A DNA stretch of 19,481 nucleotides from Acidimicrobiaceae bacterium. Lineage in GTDB: Bacteria > Actinomycetota > Acidimicrobiia > Acidimicrobiales > UBA8190. The stretch covers positions 1 through 19,481 of the forward strand of contig DMNK01000020.1 in the NCBI GenBank assembly GCA_003453695.1, given 5' to 3'. Every line of letters starts with the position of its first letter. The first letter of the stretch is position 1. Position numbers and translations under genes: made by a program. Shown piece after piece: positions 7,892 to 15,418 of this stretch. The notes beneath the pieces were generated by a model. It did no database searches and was not told where the DNA came from. It was given only the letters and a program-made list of their open reading frames with translations.

Positions 7892-7963
7892 CGCAGGTCA
7901 CCTCTGTGCTGGGTCGCTCGGGGCCGCAGCTTGGGCGGCGGCCATCTGTGCTGTCAAGCTCGG

Positions 7964-10180
7964 TCAGCCGCCGGGCTCCGGGTCACGCGGCAGTCCCAAG
8001 AGCCGCTCGGCGATCACGTTGCGCTGCACCTCGCTCGTCCCGCCGGCGATGGTGAGGCAGCGGGTGGAGAGGAATCCCCGCGACCACTGTGCCGCGTCAC
8101 CCTCTGTCGTCGCCCCCTCGGCACCGAGGAGGACCAGGCCGAGTTCCTGCACCCGCTGCTCGTGCTCGGCCCCGAGCAGCTTGCGCACGCTCGCCTCGGG
8201 CCCCGGGTCGACGCCGGACACCGAGCGCAACGTGGTGCGGGCGCCGAGGAGCGCCACCGAATGCGCCTCGGCGAGCAGCGCCCCGATCTCGTCCAGCACC
8301 ACGGGATCCGTGCTCGCTTCCTCCTGGCCGAGCGTCCCCAGGATCCACTCGATGCCGAAGCCGAAGGTGGCCCCCGACGACATGGACACCCTCTCGTTGG
8401 CCAGCGTCGTGCGGGCCAGGCGCCACCCGTCGTTCACGTCCCCCACGACGCAGTCGTCGGGCACGTACACATCGGTGAAGAACACCTCGTTGAACATGGC
8501 GTCGCCGGTGATCTCCCGCAGCGGACGGACCTCGATCCCCGGCGAGCGCATGTCGACGAGGAAGTAGGTGATGCCCTGGTGCTTGGGAGCGGCGGGATCG
8601 GTGCGGGCCAGGCAGATGCCCCAGTCGGACTTCTGGGCCATGGACGTCCACACCTTCTGGCCGGTGAGCAGCCATCCGTCCTCGGCGCGATCGGCCCGCA
8701 TGGCCAGCGACGCCAGGTCGCTGCCCGCCCCCGGCTCGCTGAACAACTGGCACCAGGTGAGCTCGCCGAGCAAGGTGGGCCCGACGAAGCGCTCCTGCTG
8801 CGCAGGAGAGCCGTAAGCGACGATAGTGGGCAGCGCCCATGCACCGACGGCCAGGTTGGGGCGGCGCACGCCGGCGGTTGCCATCTCCTCGTCGATGACG
8901 AGCTGCTCCACGGGCCCGGCGTCGCGGCCCCACGGGACCGGCCAGTGCGGGGCGATGAGCCCCGTCTCCACCAGGGCGCGCCGTTTGCCCGCCGTGCCCG
9001 ACGCCACTGAAACCCTGCTCACCAGGTCGCGCACGTCGGCTCGCAGCTGCTCGATCCCGTCGGGCAACTCGGGCTCGAGACGGCGACGGCCCCCCTGGCG
9101 CGCTGCATCGGCGGTCTGACGCCGCAGCGCCGAGCCCCCACCGAGCAGCTGGCGCAGGGACAGGGCCCGGCGCAGATGGAGATGGGCATCGTGCTCCCAG
9201 GTGAAGCCCATGCCACCGTGCAACTGCACGCACGCCTTGGCACACTCGACATAGGCGTCGAGGACGAGGGCTCCGGCCAACACCGCCGAGAGCGACGCCT
9301 GCTCGGCGTCGGCAGCGTCGACGGCGCGAGCGGCGTCCCATGCCAGGGCGGTGACCTGCTCCACGGCGACCAGCATCTCGGCGAGGCGGTGCTTCACCGC
9401 TTGGAACTGCCCGATGGGCCGGCCGAACTGGCTGCGCTCCTTGGCGTGCTCGGTCGCCGCCTCCAGACACCAACGCGCCCCACCGGCACACTCGGCGGCG
9501 GCCAGGGCGAGGGCCCGGTCCCGCACGACGGCGGTCTCGAGGCTCGGCAGCTGACGATCGGGTGGCAGGGCGACCTCGTCCACCGACACCGACGCCACCC
9601 TGCGGGTGAGGTCCAGGCTGGGCACCTCGGCGACAGTCACGCCCGGCGCGTCAAGCGGCAACGCCACCCAGCACGACCGGGGCTCGTCGTCGACCGACAC
9701 CTCGGCGATGCACACCGTGGCCGGGGCGGCACCGAGGACGGGGCGCAGCGTCCCCGACACCGTGAGGGTGCCATCGGCCTGGCGCCGGGCGCCCAACACA
9801 CCCGAGCCGGGAAGGGCGACGGCGGCGGGCAGCGTCCCGTCGGCGAGGTGCGGAAGCAGCTCCTTGGAAGCGGGGTCACCCGACTCGTCGAGGACGGCGG
9901 CGGCCAGCATGGTGCCGGACCACGGTCCGGGGAGGCTGGCCCGAGCCAGCTCCTCGGCCACGACGGCCAGGTCGAGGAGGCCGAAGCCCTGGCCGCCGTG
10001 CTCCTCGCCGACGTGCACCGCCAGCCAGCCCTGGCCGGCGAGCTCGACCCAGAAAGCCGGGAGTGGTTCCCGCTCGGCGTCGAGCACGGCACGAGCCAGC
10101 TCGCGCCCGCCGCGTGCTTCCACCCAGCGCTGCACCGTGCGGCGCAGTTCCTCGTGTTCCTGTCCGATCCCGATGGCCAT
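7964..10180 (-). CDS. Tandem-fused acyl-CoA dehydrogenase (FadE34-like double domain)
   Basis: A 738-residue protein made of two acyl-CoA dehydrogenase units, about twice the usual family length. The first unit is about residues 1-365, with ECAGGARWCLEAATEHAKER at 230-249, QFGRPIGQFQ at 251-260 and LHGGMGFTWEHD at 320-331. The second is about 373-738, with FSEPGAGSD at 480-488, TGQKVWTS at 506-513, LANERVSM at 593-600 and AGGTSEVQRN at 712-721. The second half carries the FAD/substrate loop motifs. A Glu in the helix-G position (LANER) may be the base, since the C-terminal site has Gly where medium-chain enzymes have Glu. The layout matches mycobacterial FadE34-type fused enzymes that act on steroid side chains (family knowledge; substrate here is inference). 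AAGGA precedes the ATG by 6 bases. It is divergent from a MerR gene. Confidence 0.93.
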   Translation of the reverse strand: MAIGIGQEHEELRRTVQRWVEARGGRELARAVLDAEREPLPAFWVELAGQGWLAVHVGEEHGGQGFGLLDLAVVAEELARASLPGPWSGTMLAAAVLDESGDPASKELLPHLADGTLPAAVALPGSGVLGARRQADGTLTVSGTLRPVLGAAPATVCIAEVSVDDEPRSCWVALPLDAPGVTVAEVPSLDLTRRVASVSVDEVALPPDRQLPSLETAVVRDRALALAAAECAGGARWCLEAATEHAKERSQFGRPIGQFQAVKHRLAEMLVAVEQVTALAWDAARAVDAADAEQASLSAVLAGALVLDAYVECAKACVQLHGGMGFTWEHDAHLHLRRALSLRQLLGGGSALRRQTADAARQGGRRRLEPELPDGIEQLRADVRDLVSRVSVASGTAGKRRALVETGLIAPHWPVPWGRDAGPVEQLVIDEEMATAGVRRPNLAVGAWALPTIVAYGSPAQQERFVGPTLLGELTWCQLFSEPGAGSDLASLAMRADRAEDGWLLTGQKVWTSMAQKSDWGICLARTDPAAPKHQGITYFLVDMRSPGIEVRPLREITGDAMFNEVFFTDVYVPDDCVVGDVNDGWRLARTTLANERVSMSSGATFGFGIEWILGTLGQEEASTDPVVLDEIGALLAEAHSVALLGARTTLRSVSGVDPGPEASVRKLLGAEHEQRVQELGLVLLGAEGATTEGDAAQWSRGFLSTRCLTIAGGTSEVQRNVIAERLLGLPRDPEPGG

Positions 10181-10228
10181 GGATGTCCTTGATCAGGGCC
10201 GCCCCTGGCCCTCGCGACGTACGTTCTG

Positions 10229-10242
10229 TGACAGCGACGTCA
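10229..10242. promoter_or_regulatory. TGAC-N6-GTCA inverted repeat between fadE-like and merR-like genes
   Basis: TGAC (10229-10232) and GTCA (10239-10242) are inverted arms in the 155-base divergent spacer. On the minus strand a TAACGT hexamer lies just upstream, so the repeat would sit near +1 of the dehydrogenase transcript. It is a candidate operator, possibly for the adjacent MerR protein or another regulator. Confidence 0.3.
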
Positions 10243-10323
10243 GTCCGACCACGTTACGCCGCAGGTGCCAAGGTGGGCCACACCGGTGCCCGCCCTGCGC
10301 GGGTGCGAGGTGCCGAGGGGCAA

Positions 10324-10329
10324 TAGTCT
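10324..10329 (+). promoter_or_regulatory. Candidate -10 hexamer (TAGTCT) for the leaderless MerR gene
   Basis: TAGTCT ends 6 bases before GTG 10336. The spacing fits a leaderless transcript and favours that start over GTG 10372. Confidence 0.4.
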
Positions 10330-10335
10330 CGGGCG

Positions 10336-11184
10336 GTGGCCGGAGGTGGGCGCCGGGGCGGCATCCCTCGGGTGGCGGAGGAAGACGGCGCTCACGACGT
10401 GGCCGCACGACCGGACGGCAGGGGTTGGCGCATCGACGACCTGGCCCGGTTGTCGGGGACCACGGTCGACACCGTGCGCTTCTACCAACGCGAGGGCCTG
10501 TTGCCGCCCGCCACCCGCACCGGGCGCAGCCTCGTGTACGGGCCCGAGCACCTGGAACGGCTGGAGCGCATCCGCGACCTGCAGGCCCGGCACTTCACCC
10601 TGAAAGGGATCCGGGCCCTGGCCGAGGAGGGGCGGCTGCAGATGCTCGACCGCCTGTTCGCCCCCGAGCAGCGAAGCTTCACCCGCGACGAGCTCGTGCG
10701 CGAGTCGGGGCTCGAGCCCGGCGTGGTGGACCAACTGGAGGGGGCGGGCCTCCTCGGCGCACCCGAACGGCACGGCGCACTGGCCTACGACGGCGAGGAC
10801 CTGGCCGTGCTGTCGTCGATGCGTGCCTCGCTCGATCGGGGCATGCCCCTGGCGGTGGCGCTCTTCCTCGTGCGGCTGTACCACGAACAGATGGTCGAGC
10901 TCGATCGCAAGCTCTTCGACACCTTCTCCATCGGAGGCACCGGGCTGGAGCCGAAGCTCGACGAGGACGATCTCGACGCCTTCCGCACGCTGGCCGGCAA
11001 CGACATCGACGCCTTCTTGGACGATTCGTGCGTGGTGCTCGAGTACCTGCACCGCCGGGGCGTGCAGCATCTGGTCCTCGAGGCCATGCGCCTGGCCGAT
11101 GCGCTCGGGGGAAGCTCGCGCACCTTGGGGATCCGGCCCGGTGACCGGTCCGCCGACCACCCACCGGCCGAGGGTGAGCCTTAG
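10336..11184 (+). CDS. MerR-family transcriptional regulator
   Basis: A 282-residue regulator. Residues 31-60 form the MerR winged helix-turn-helix (WRIDDLARLSGTTVDTVRFY followed by QREGLLPP), continued by wing residues RSLVYGPEHLERLERI and the helix FTLKGIRAL. The middle and C-terminal parts are helical (about 115-265) with no Cys cluster, so a metal sensor is unlikely; a ligand such as an acyl-CoA is possible but unproven. The first 30 residues precede the DNA-binding domain and are low complexity; GTG 10372 is an alternative start. The gene is divergent from the fused acyl-CoA dehydrogenase, suggesting it controls that unit. Its stop codon overlaps the stop of the opposing DoxX-like gene. 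Confidence 0.9.
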   Translation: MAGGGRRGGIPRVAEEDGAHDVAARPDGRGWRIDDLARLSGTTVDTVRFYQREGLLPPATRTGRSLVYGPEHLERLERIRDLQARHFTLKGIRALAEEGRLQMLDRLFAPEQRSFTRDELVRESGLEPGVVDQLEGAGLLGAPERHGALAYDGEDLAVLSSMRASLDRGMPLAVALFLVRLYHEQMVELDRKLFDTFSIGGTGLEPKLDEDDLDAFRTLAGNDIDAFLDDSCVVLEYLHRRGVQHLVLEAMRLADALGGSSRTLGIRPGDRSADHPPAEGEP

Positions 11185-11630
11185 AAGAGACCGATCAGGT
11201 GGTCGATCGACCAGGCCTGCCATCCGTGCAGGCCGAGGACGACCACGGCGGCCAGGACCATCATCAGGTTCTGCCCCTGCTCCGCCCAGTCGTGGATCAT
11301 GAGGGTGAAGTACACGAGGTTGAGGGCGATGCTGGCGAAGGCGGCGATCGGGGTGAGGAAGCCCAGCGTGAGGCCCAGGCCCAGGGAGAGCTCGGCCCCC
11401 AGGATCACGTAGGTCATGGCCTGCGGGCGGGGCCGAACCACGGCGTCGAAGCCGGTGCGCACCACCTCCCAGCGGTGCTTGGCGGCGATGTCGGCGGCCC
11501 ATTTGATGCCGGCCTGACGCTTGATCCACGCCGTCAGGTTCTTGTGGCGGAAGCTCTCCAGCCACCACAGGCCCAACCCGATGCGCAGCACGGCGGCCCA
11601 CACCGCGGCGCTGGCCAAGGAGGTGTGCAC
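11181..11630 (-). CDS. DoxX-like membrane protein
   Basis: A 149-residue protein with four hydrophobic segments. The first is about residues 7-22 (VWAAVLRIGLGLWWLE), then TYVILGAELSLGLGLTLGFL, IAAFASIALNLVYFTLMIH and NLMMVLAAVVVLGLHG. The RxxLGLWWLE start and the four-helix layout are typical of the DoxX/DoxD-type family, whose members are linked to membrane redox or sulfur metabolism but are mostly uncharacterised. A polar loop of about 45 residues between helices 1 and 2 is longer than usual. The start is set at GTG 11630 because AGGAGG lies 9 bases upstream; the frame also extends to TTG 11660. It follows the HadA-like gene after 36 bases, so the two are probably co-transcribed, and it overlaps the MerR stop tail to tail. 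Confidence 0.75.
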   Translation of the reverse strand: MHTSLASAAVWAAVLRIGLGLWWLESFRHKNLTAWIKRQAGIKWAADIAAKHRWEVVRTGFDAVVRPRPQAMTYVILGAELSLGLGLTLGFLTPIAAFASIALNLVYFTLMIHDWAEQGQNLMMVLAAVVVLGLHGWQAWSIDHLIGLF

Positions 11631-11666
11631 GCGAACCGGCCTCCTCGTGCCCGGCCGCAACCCGGC

Positions 11667-12164
11667 CTAGGCGCGGTGGATGACGTTGAAGCGTGTCGTG
11701 ACGACGGGTTCGCCGGTCCGGTCGTCCTTCCACCTCGTCTCGGTGACCACGAAGGTCATCGTCTTGCCCTTCGACTCCTTGGTGTAGGCGTCCACGACCG
11801 TGCCCTCGCCCGAGAGCACGTCGCCCACGTACACGGGACGGTGGTACTCGAACTCCTGCTCCCCGTGGAGGACGAGGCCGCCCTTGGCCATGAGCGGCCC
11901 GAGCACCTCGCCCATGGGGTTCCCGCCCGGCACGTCCTCGGGCTGGATCTCGGGGAAGTTCCCCCAGCTCTGCATCACGAAGGCGAAGGTGGGCGGGGCC
12001 GGGATGGCCGTCAGTCCGGCCTCGGCGGCGGCCCTGGGGTCACGGTAGACGGGGCTGGGGTCGCACACGGCGGTGGCGAAGTTGGTCACCGCCGATCGCT
12101 CGACCACCACCTTGGACTTGCTCATGGGCTTGCCGATGATCTTCTTCAGCTCGTCGTCGCTCAT
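11667..12164 (-). CDS. MaoC N-terminal-type (HadA-like) hot-dog protein
   Basis: A 165-residue hot-dog protein of the FAS1-dehydratase/MaoC_dehydrat_N type (VERSAVTNFATAVCD, IPAPPTFAFVM, GEQEFEYHRPVYVGD, TRWKDDRTGEPVVTT). At the place of the catalytic D-x4-H pair it has D35-x4-Y40, so the His is missing. Family members such as mycobacterial HadA or ChsH1 are non-catalytic or substrate-binding subunits that pair with a catalytic MaoC partner. A plausible partner in this window is the protein encoded at 7469-7891; this is inference. A further role in a fatty-acid elongation hydratase cannot be excluded. The ATG follows a GA-rich repeat with AGG close by. Confidence 0.88.
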   Translation of the reverse strand: MSDDELKKIIGKPMSKSKVVVERSAVTNFATAVCDPSPVYRDPRAAAEAGLTAIPAPPTFAFVMQSWGNFPEIQPEDVPGGNPMGEVLGPLMAKGGLVLHGEQEFEYHRPVYVGDVLSGEGTVVDAYTKESKGKTMTFVVTETRWKDDRTGEPVVTTRFNVIHRA

Positions 12165-12398
12165 CCTCGTCCTCGTCGTCTCCCGCCTCGTCGCACCGGG
12201 GGGTTCCGCCCCGACCGCTTCGGGCCGTCACCCTACCGACGGGCCCGTCACCGCGGCCAACCAGCGCCGGGCCGGGAGGCACGCGCTCGTGCTGCTACCG
12301 TCGCCGCCGCCGGGTGAGGTCCCGGCGACGCCCCGGGGCCGGGCCGGCCGTAGGCGACAACGCGGTGGACGGGACCGGGCCGCCCGAGTGAGGTGCCG

Positions 12399-13271
12399 AT
12401 GCCCGAGTTCGAGACCCTGCTCTACGAAGAGGCCGACGGGGTCGCCTGGGTGACGCTCAACCGTCCCGAGGTGATGAACGCCTTCAACACCGTGATGCAG
12501 CGCGAGCTGCGCGACCTGTGGCGGTGGCTGCGGCGACATGACCCGGTGCGCGTGGTCGTGCTCAGCGGCGCCGGGGACAAGGCCTTCTGCACCGGCATCG
12601 ACCGGGGCGAAGCCATCGCCGAGGGACCGCGCCGCGGCCGGACCGGCCGCGGCGCCTCGGACTCGGCCGGGCCGGGCGCTTCGGAAGGCGGCGAAGTGCG
12701 CATCGGGTCGGGGACCACCCCCTTCATGTTCGACGACCCCGGTTCCAACCTGGGCCCGAAGAGCAACGACCTGTGGAAGCCGGTCATCGCCGCGGTGAAC
12801 GGGATCGCCTGCGGGGGGGCCTTCTACATGCTGGGCGAAGTGGACTTCATGATCGCCGCCGAGCACGCCACCTTCTTCGACCCTCACCTCACCTTCAACA
12901 TGGCGGCCGCCTTCGAGCCGCTGCAGATGACCGGACGCATGCCCTTCGGCGACCTGGTCCGCCTCACGCTGCTCGGGAGCGAGGAGCGTATGAGCGCCCG
13001 GCGCGCCCTCGAGATCGGTCTGGTGACCGAGGTGGTGCCGCTCGAGGAGTTGCGGGAGCGTTCCGGCTGGGCGGCGTCGGTGATCGCCCGTTCCCACCCT
13101 GTCGCCGTGCAGGGGACCCTCCGGGCCCTGTGGGCGGGGCGCGAGCTGTCGCGGTCGCAGGCTCTCGCCATGGCATGGGCGTTCGTGGGCCTCGGCAACG
13201 ACCCCGATGCCCTCGAAGAGGGCCAGGCTCGCTTCGCCTCGGGCCAGCGCGTCGAGTGGCGGCTGCGCTGA
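12399..13271 (+). CDS. Crotonase/enoyl-CoA hydratase family protein
   Basis: A 290-residue crotonase-fold protein. Residues 16-36 carry the VAWVTLNRPEVMNAF start. The first oxyanion element is KAFCTGIDRG (61-70) and the second is NGIACGGAFYML (134-145). The acidic residue usual in enoyl-CoA hydratases after the second element is not present: the segment reads DPHLTFNMAA (161-170), with His where a PE/PD motif is expected. A Gly/Arg/Ser-rich insertion lies at about 75-115. It may therefore be an isomerase, hydrolase or other crotonase rather than a hydratase. The start at ATG 12399 is chosen over GTG 12393 because a GAGG lies 5 bases upstream. It is divergent from the HadA-like gene and converges with rdgB, 16 bases apart. 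Confidence 0.88.
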   Translation: MPEFETLLYEEADGVAWVTLNRPEVMNAFNTVMQRELRDLWRWLRRHDPVRVVVLSGAGDKAFCTGIDRGEAIAEGPRRGRTGRGASDSAGPGASEGGEVRIGSGTTPFMFDDPGSNLGPKSNDLWKPVIAAVNGIACGGAFYMLGEVDFMIAAEHATFFDPHLTFNMAAAFEPLQMTGRMPFGDLVRLTLLGSEERMSARRALEIGLVTEVVPLEELRERSGWAASVIARSHPVAVQGTLRALWAGRELSRSQALAMAWAFVGLGNDPDALEEGQARFASGQRVEWRLR

Positions 13272-13287
13272 GGCCGCGGACCACCGC

Positions 13288-13932
13288 TCAGGGGCCGGCG
13301 TTGCGCAGTCCCACGGCGAAGGCCCGAAAGGCCCGGCCGCGGTGCGAAAGGGCGTTCTTCTCGGCCACCGACATCTCGGCGAACGTGCGCCCATCAGCGC
13401 CGCTCGGGGAGAAGACCGGGTCGTAGCCGAAGCCGGACGCCCCGCGCGGCTCGGGCGCGATCGTCCCCTCCACCACACCTTCGGCGACGATCTCCCGACC
13501 TCCGGGAAACCGGCCCACCACCACCGTGCGAAAGCGCGCCGAGCGCTGCTCGGGCGTCTCGGCACCGGCCTCCTCGAGGGCGGCCACCAACTTGGCGACG
13601 TTGTCGGCGTAGGAAGCGTGATCACCCGCATAGCGCGACGAGTACACGCCGGGCTCGCCGCCCAGGGCCGCCACCTCGAGACCGGTGTCGTCTGCCACCG
13701 ACGCCAGGCCGGTGGCGTCGAGCAGCGCCCGCGCCTTGAGCCGGGCGTTCTCCTCCAGGGTCCCGCCGGTCTCCTCCACGTCGGCGACCTGCGACGGGCG
13801 CGACACCAGCTCCACGGCCTCACCGAGCTCGGCATGGAGGATGGCGGCGATCTCGGCGGCCTTGTCGCGGTTGGCCGTCGCCACCACCAGGCGCAGACGA
13901 GAAGGACCGGCGCCGTTGCCGGGCGCCCTCAC
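13288..13932 (-). CDS. rdgB: RdgB/HAM1 non-canonical purine NTP pyrophosphatase
   Basis: A 214-residue house-cleaning enzyme that hydrolyses dITP/ITP/XTP to the monophosphate and pyrophosphate in the cytoplasm, keeping deaminated purines out of nucleic acids. Family landmarks are visible: [13 protein letters not shown] (16-28) for phosphate binding, VADDTGLEV (79-87) for the metal site, GVYSSRYAG (95-103), GFGYDPVF (167-174) and SHRGRAF (196-202). The GTG start at 13932 overlaps the rph stop as GTGA, which fixes the start and indicates translational coupling. The same rph-rdgB order is found in mycobacteria (Rv1340-Rv1341). Confidence 0.95.
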   Translation of the reverse strand: MRAPGNGAGPSRLRLVVATANRDKAAEIAAILHAELGEAVELVSRPSQVADVEETGGTLEENARLKARALLDATGLASVADDTGLEVAALGGEPGVYSSRYAGDHASYADNVAKLVAALEEAGAETPEQRSARFRTVVVGRFPGGREIVAEGVVEGTIAPEPRGASGFGYDPVFSPSGADGRTFAEMSVAEKNALSHRGRAFRAFAVGLRNAGP

Positions 13933-14681
13933 CGCGGTGTCGGTGGGGCGTCGAGCACCGCTCGCTGCTCGGCCACCAGCGTGGCGATGCCGGCTTGGGC
14001 GAGGTCCAGCATCTCGTCGAGCTCCGATCTGGCGAAGGCCATGCCCTCGGCCGTTCCCTGGACCTCCACGAACCGCCCCGACCCGGTCATCACCACGTTC
14101 ATGTCGACCTCGGCCCGGAAGTCCTCGGAGTAGTCGAGGTCGAGCAGGCACACGGCGTCGACCACGCCGACCGACACCGCGGCGCAGGCGTCGGTGAGGG
14201 GATGGGCTCGCAGCTGCCCTTTCTGCACCAGCCGGGAGAAGCAGTCGTGGAGGGCCACGTAGGCGCCGCAGATCGAGGCCGTGCGCGTCCCCCCATCGGC
14301 CTGGAGCACGTCGCAGTCCACAGTGACCTGCAGCTCTCCCATGGTGGGTAGATCCGTGACGGCCCGCATGGACCGCCCGATCAGGCGCTGGATCTCCTGG
14401 GTGCGCCCCGACTGCTTGCCCTTGGCGGCTTCGCGGTCGATCCGTTCCGCCGAAGAGCCGGGTAGAAGCGAGTACTCGGCGGTGACCCATCCTTTGCCCC
14501 CGCCCCGCAACCACGGGGGGACGCGGTCTTCGACCGACGCCGTGCACAGCACCTTGGTGCGGCCCATGGACACGAGCACCGACCCGGCGGCGAACTCGGT
14601 GAAGTCGCGGGCGAACGACACCGGGCGCAGTTGGTTGATCGTCCTGCCATCGGCGCGTAGCGCACGGGCGTCGACGCTCAC
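13929..14681 (-). CDS. rph: Ribonuclease PH
   Basis: A 250-residue phosphorolytic 3'-5' exoribonuclease that trims tRNA precursor 3' ends and forms a hexamer. Landmarks are DGR at 11-13, [18 protein letters not shown] (60-77), [17 protein letters not shown] (92-108), [19 protein letters not shown] (123-141) and [18 protein letters not shown] (192-209); the last includes the Asp residues used for metal binding. Length is normal for the family. Start and stop both lie in GTGA overlaps, with the phosphodiesterase gene upstream and rdgB downstream. Confidence 0.97.
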   Translation of the reverse strand: MSVDARALRADGRTINQLRPVSFARDFTEFAAGSVLVSMGRTKVLCTASVEDRVPPWLRGGGKGWVTAEYSLLPGSSAERIDREAAKGKQSGRTQEIQRLIGRSMRAVTDLPTMGELQVTVDCDVLQADGGTRTASICGAYVALHDCFSRLVQKGQLRAHPLTDACAAVSVGVVDAVCLLDLDYSEDFRAEVDMNVVMTGSGRFVEVQGTAEGMAFARSELDEMLDLAQAGIATLVAEQRAVLDAPPTPR

Positions 14682-15418
14682 AGGGAGAAACCCCGCCCGA
14701 CCTCGGCCGAATCGATCCGGCCCGAGAACATAGCGCTCGCCTCGGCCAGGACGGCGTCAGCGGGGATCTTCGCCCACCGGTGGGTGAGGACGAGACGGCG
14801 GGCCCGGGCGTCTTTGGCAGCTCGTCCTGCTTGGCTCCCGGTCATGTGGATGTCGTCACTCTCGGCGTAGTCGTCGGTGTAGGTGGCCTCGCACAGGACG
14901 AGGTCGAGGTCCTGTCCCAGGGCCCGCAGCGGCCAGCGGGGGCCGGAGTCGGCAGAGTAGCCCAGCACCTCCGACGCTCCTTCGAACCGGACGGCCAGGG
15001 TGGTGACCGGGTGAGCCGTGCGCGAGAACTGCAGCCGGAGGCTGCCCACCTGCGCGTCGTCGCCGTCGCCCACCTCGAGCCAGTCGAAGATCCCCTCGCT
15101 GTCCTGGCTGAGCCGGTGACGGATCCCGGGCGCCGACACCACGGGAATAGGCGCCCGCTCGAAGGCGGCCGTCCACTTGGCCGCCGTCACCAACCCTTCG
15201 AGATCGCTCCAGTGGTCCACGTGCTCGTGGCTGAGCACGATGGCGGTGAGGGCCATGGGGTCGGTGAAGCGTTGGAGGTTGGCGAAGGTGCCGGGGCCGG
15301 CGTCGAGCCACACGGACGTGCCCGAGGACCAGTCCCTCACCAAGTAGCCGCTCCCCGCTCCCCCGGGCCCGGCGTGACTACCGTCGCAGCCGAGAACCGT
15401 CAGGGTGAGCGTGCTCAC
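14678..15418 (-). CDS. Metallo-beta-lactamase-fold hydrolase, Rv1339-like cyclic-nucleotide phosphodiesterase
   Basis: A 246-residue MBL-fold hydrolase. The metal site is S-H64-E-H66-V-D68-H69, with further ligands likely at H136, D157 (YSADSG) and H213 (LTHRW). This is the atypical class II phosphodiesterase layout. The mycobacterial homologue in the same position (Rv1339) has been reported to hydrolyse cAMP (recalled family knowledge). A tRNase Z-like role is less likely, since the exosite is missing and the neighbour order matches Rv1339. The start at GTG 15418 overlaps the murI stop as GTGA; the frame reads further upstream inside murI, but that is not used. It is co-transcribed with murI and rph. 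Confidence 0.88.
   Translation of the reverse strand: MSTLTLTVLGCDGSHAGPGGAGSGYLVRDWSSGTSVWLDAGPGTFANLQRFTDPMALTAIVLSHEHVDHWSDLEGLVTAAKWTAAFERAPIPVVSAPGIRHRLSQDSEGIFDWLEVGDGDDAQVGSLRLQFSRTAHPVTTLAVRFEGASEVLGYSADSGPRWPLRALGQDLDLVLCEATYTDDYAESDDIHMTGSQAGRAAKDARARRLVLTHRWAKIPADAVLAEASAMFSGRIDSAEVGRGFSL

Noticed and set aside
12646..12742. Possible frameshift in the crotonase gene at its Gly/Arg/Ser-rich stretch
   Set aside because: The frame continues with family motifs on both sides, so an in-frame insertion is the simpler reading.
13933..14547. Upstream extension of the rdgB frame across rph
   Set aside because: The extension is Arg/Gly-rich and out of frame with rph, which has full RNase PH motifs. 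The GTGA overlap gives the proper start at 13932.
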